Positions 63,684-64,000 of a stretch of DNA of 64,000 nt are shown piece by piece. The position numbers were made by a program, and so were the translations under genes. Under the pieces are notes generated by a model, which worked only from the letters and a program-made list of their open reading frames with translations, searched no databases and was not told the origin of the DNA. The DNA is taken from assembly GCF_036663835.1 (NCBI RefSeq), contig NZ_JAXOJT010000001.1, positions 1,798,001 through 1,862,000 of the forward strand, written 5' to 3'. This DNA comes from Sphingomonas sp. LT1P40 (GTDB lineage Bacteria > Pseudomonadota > Alphaproteobacteria > Sphingomonadales > Sphingomonadaceae). Every line of letters starts with the position of its first letter. Position 1 is the stretch's first letter.

Positions 63684-64000
63684 CTATTTCTTCCGCTTGA
63701 AATCCACCGCCACAACGTTCGAGCCGTCCTCAACCGGCACTGCGGTCGGCCCGTCATTCTCGGCCTCTTCATGCGGATCGGGACCGTCCGGGTCTTCCGC
63801 CGCCTGGAAGCGCAGCTCGAAATTGACCGCCGGATCGCTGAACCCGGTCACCGCCGAATAGGGTATCTCCAGCATCGACGGGATCTGGTTGAAGCTCAGC
63901 CCCACCGAAAACCGCTCGTCATCGACGGTCAGGTCCCAGTAACGATGCTGCATCACGATCGTCATCTCGTCCGGAAAGCGCTCGATCAGCCGTTCGGGGA
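63684..64000 (-). CDS. sspB: SspB-type ClpXP adaptor, C-terminal part (5' end outside window)
   Basis: The frame is open to the right window edge (visible residues start P-E-R-L-I-E-R-F-P-D-E-M) and contains the SspB core IVMQHRYWDLTVDDERFSVG and MLEIPYSAVTGFSDP, then an acidic linker (EDPDGPDPHEEAENDGP) and the C-terminal ClpX-tethering tail ending NVVAVDFKRKK. In Caulobacter the alphaproteobacterial SspB delivers ssrA-tagged proteins to ClpXP. Confidence 0.9.
   Translation of the reverse strand, partial: PERLIERFPDEMTIVMQHRYWDLTVDDERFSVGLSFNQIPSMLEIPYSAVTGFSDPAVNFELRFQAAEDPDGPDPHEEAENDGPTAVPVEDGSNVVAVDFKRKK

Overview
The window reads as a chromosomal segment from a GC-rich alphaproteobacterium of the Sphingomonadaceae (Sphingomonas or a close relative). 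Four things point there: a TonB-dependent receptor, UrcA, DUF1192 and SspB-type proteins, a MetH split into two genes, and several kinds of GC-rich hairpin repeat between genes. Gene density is very high, many neighbours overlap by ATGA or GTGA, and both strands are used about equally. I saw no rRNA, tRNA, CRISPR array, prophage or insertion-sequence transposase.

Layout. 1-580: the 3' end of a TonB-dependent receptor and a strong terminator. 600-3758 (minus): MFS transporter, alanine racemase alr and a small exported protein. 3863-7149: an FAD-dependent oxidoreductase converging on an exported protein with nine 42-residue TPR repeats. 7244-10110 (plus): arsenic resistance operon arsR-arsC-arsB-arsH. 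10064-15675 (minus): methionine/one-carbon operon in the order ArsR-methyltransferase fusion, metF, metH homocysteine domain, metH cobalamin domains, with a perfect 22-bp palindrome just before the first gene. 15935-17856: metallophosphoesterase and glycosyltransferase pair. 17941-19562: quinone oxidoreductase and GST-like protein. 19683-22307: DUF1192 protein and clpA. 22352-23396: divergent azoR and HxlR regulator. 23961-25655: 7TM-DISM diguanylate cyclase. 26006-29219: acyl-CoA synthetase and a convergent aldehyde dehydrogenase.

29305-31410: xseB-ispA-(unknown)-coaD, a tightly overlapping operon. 31574-38021: periplasmic cyclophilin, then queA, an EF-hand protein, a CDF zinc exporter, a HAD phosphatase, a converging cupin protein, tgt and a GNAT; queA and tgt are the first and last-but-one steps on tRNA queuosine. 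38073-42706: tiny membrane protein, large M16 protease, SleB-type cell-wall hydrolase and a small exported protein. 42771-44189: small exported and membrane proteins. 44284-49217: mannose-6-phosphate isomerase divergent from bamD, then recN and an M23 protein. 49218-53256 (minus): an acyltransferase, 6-TM protein, winged helix, APC permease and methyltransferase cluster. 53413-59420 (plus): DUF885 peptidase, lipoprotein, crcB, pseudouridine synthase, HAD phosphatase, small membrane protein and ATP12. 59406-64000 (minus): integral membrane protein, gmk, three tiny overlapping membrane proteins, fumC, a MarR-like protein and the 3' part of sspB.

Most of this is housekeeping gene content. The parts that deserve a second look are the ArsR-methyltransferase methionine operon with its palindrome, the trio of minute membrane proteins (one only 44 codons long), and several palindromic repeat families, one of them a perfect 35-bp inverted repeat and another a roughly 275-bp element with perfect 29-bp terminal inverted repeats. 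Palindromes that look like operators also lie before the acyl-CoA synthetase and the DUF885 peptidase.
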